From positions 1 to 7,683 of the forward strand of contig JBKJZO010000055.1 in NCBI GenBank assembly GCA_046715235.1: a stretch of 7,683 nt of DNA, read 5' to 3'. This DNA is from JBKJZO01 sp046715235 (GTDB lineage: Bacteria; Actinomycetota; Actinomycetes; BP-191). How positions within the stretch are numbered: the first letter of the stretch is position 1; each line of letters opens with the position of its first letter. Position numbers and translations under genes: made by a program. The notes beneath the pieces are model-generated. The model saw only the letters and a list, made by a program, of their open reading frames with translations, did no database searches and was not told the origin of the DNA. This document shows positions 4,979 through 7,683 of the stretch, one piece after another.

Positions 4979-5514
4979 CCCAGGCCGAGATCGGATCGTT
5001 CGTAGGCGGCGACGTAGGTCAGCCCCGCGTCCTCCACAGTCGCGCGCGCCCCGCGGTCGACGATGACAGCCACCCCGACGACGTCCGCTCCGGCCTCGCG
5101 CAGCGCTTCTACCGCCGCTAGCACCGACGAGCCAGTGGTCGACGTGTCCTCAACAGCGAGCACCCGCCGTCCGGCGACATCGGGGCCTTCGATGCGCCGC
5201 TGCAGCCCGTGCGCCTTGCCTTCCTTGCGTACGACGAACGCGTCGATCGCGCGGCCGGTCGCGGCGGCTGCGTGCAGCATCGCCGCGGCGACCGGGTCGG
5301 CGCCGAGCGTCAAGCCACCAACGGCGTCGAACTCCAGGTGCTCGGTGGCGGTGAGCAGCACCCGGCCGACGAGCGGGGCGGAGTCGGCAGCGAGCGTCAC
5401 CCGGCGCAGGTCGACGTAGTAGTCGGCCTCGCGGCCGCTCGACAGGGTGACCTTGCCGTGGACGACGGCGTTGTCCTTGATGAGCCGGAGCAGGGCTGAG
5501 CGGTCGTCGGTCAC
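4975..5514 (-). CDS. pyrE: Orotate phosphoribosyltransferase
   Basis: A complete 179-residue cytoplasmic enzyme of pyrimidine synthesis that joins orotate and PRPP to give orotidine 5'-phosphate. Key parts are visible: KVTLSSGREADYYVDLR (21-37) near the N-terminus, the flexible catalytic loop VRKEGKAHG (95-103) with its lysines and histidine, and the PRPP-binding motif RVLAVEDTSTTGSSVL (117-132). The C-terminal SDLGLG matches the usual end of actinobacterial PyrE, so the hairpin just beyond has not truncated it. Start: GTG 5514, with GAGGAG only 4 nt upstream, slightly close. It lies 81 nt after clpB on the same strand. A lone TANNNT box (TAGGCT, 5551-5546) could give it a separate promoter with a leader of about 25 nt; otherwise it is read through from clpB. 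Confidence 0.95.
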   Translation of the reverse strand: MTDDRSALLRLIKDNAVVHGKVTLSSGREADYYVDLRRVTLAADSAPLVGRVLLTATEHLEFDAVGGLTLGADPVAAAMLHAAAATGRAIDAFVVRKEGKAHGLQRRIEGPDVAGRRVLAVEDTSTTGSSVLAAVEALREAGADVVGVAVIVDRGARATVEDAGLTYVAAYERSDLGLG

Positions 5515-5570
5515 TGGACTCCTCGGTCGGGCGTGCGCGGCGCCGAGCCTAGGCCATCAGCCGGGCCGCC

Positions 5571-5595
5571 TTCTCCGGGCTGGGCTACTCCGGGC

Positions 5596-5607
<12 letters not shown>
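5571..5607. repeat. 11-bp short tandem repeat across the clpB stop codon
   Basis: TACTCCGGGCT occurs twice in direct tandem (5586-5596 and 5597-5607). A third copy with one difference (TTCTCCGGGCT, 5571-5581) is set off by 4 nt. The clpB TAA (5598-5596) falls on the junction of the two perfect copies, so copy-number change here would alter the last residues or the position of the stop. Replication slippage is the simplest origin. Confidence 0.7.
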
Positions 5608-7656
<2,049 letters not shown>

Positions 7657-7683
7657 CTGTCTCTAATACACAACTCCGAGCCC
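7657..7683 (+). other. Nextera/Tn5 sequencing adapter at the contig end
   Basis: These 27 bases match the Illumina Nextera read-through adapter, which starts with the Tn5 mosaic end CTGTCTCTTATACACATCT and continues CCGAGCCC. They agree at 25 of 27 positions; the differences are T-to-A at 7665 and 7673. Reading clpB into this segment gives an in-frame TAG, while ClpB should continue upstream of DPVIGR. This is therefore artificial sequence left by incomplete trimming, not part of the genome. Confidence 0.93.

Overview
The window is a high-GC, gene-dense stretch of an actinobacterial (Actinomycetota) chromosome. The evidence is strong G/C preference at third codon positions, frequent GTG starts, several apparently leaderless promoters (a TANNNT box 6-8 nt before a start codon), and protein matches to actinobacterial forms of Fba, PyrE and ClpB. 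From memory, the order fba / divergent dedA-type gene / ... / pyrE / clpB resembles the Mycobacterium tuberculosis Rv0363c-Rv0384c neighbourhood with different genes in between. I cannot assign a genus.

Layout from left to right. The first 53 bases are the N-terminus of a class II fructose-bisphosphate aldolase (minus strand, running off the left edge). Next is a regulatory-looking stretch with two overlapping palindromes, a possible 55-residue leaderless small gene (plus) and an unrecognised 83-residue gene (minus). Then come a DedA/VTT membrane protein (plus) and a translationally coupled pair of bacterial-PH-domain membrane proteins of YdbS/YdbT type (plus). A convergent intergenic region carries a long interrupted inverted repeat and a G-rich tract. 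A two-gene minus-strand operon follows: an unrecognised single-span membrane protein, then LemA. After it come an IS200/IS605-right-end-like hairpin, pyrE (minus), and the C-terminal four fifths of clpB (minus).

The last 27 bases are not genomic. They match the Nextera/Tn5 mosaic-end adapter at 25 of 27 positions, so clpB is cut by the end of the assembly and not by biology. The unusual Walker A residue just inside that end should be distrusted for the same reason.

Functionally the window combines housekeeping genes (glycolysis/gluconeogenesis, pyrimidine synthesis, protein disaggregation) with two envelope modules: DedA plus YdbS/YdbT on one strand, and LemA plus its unknown partner on the other. 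I see no CRISPR array, tRNA, rRNA or intact mobile element. The points most worth following up are the LemA partner pair, the interrupted repeat between the convergent operons, the transposon-end-like hairpin and the palindrome in front of the small ORF.
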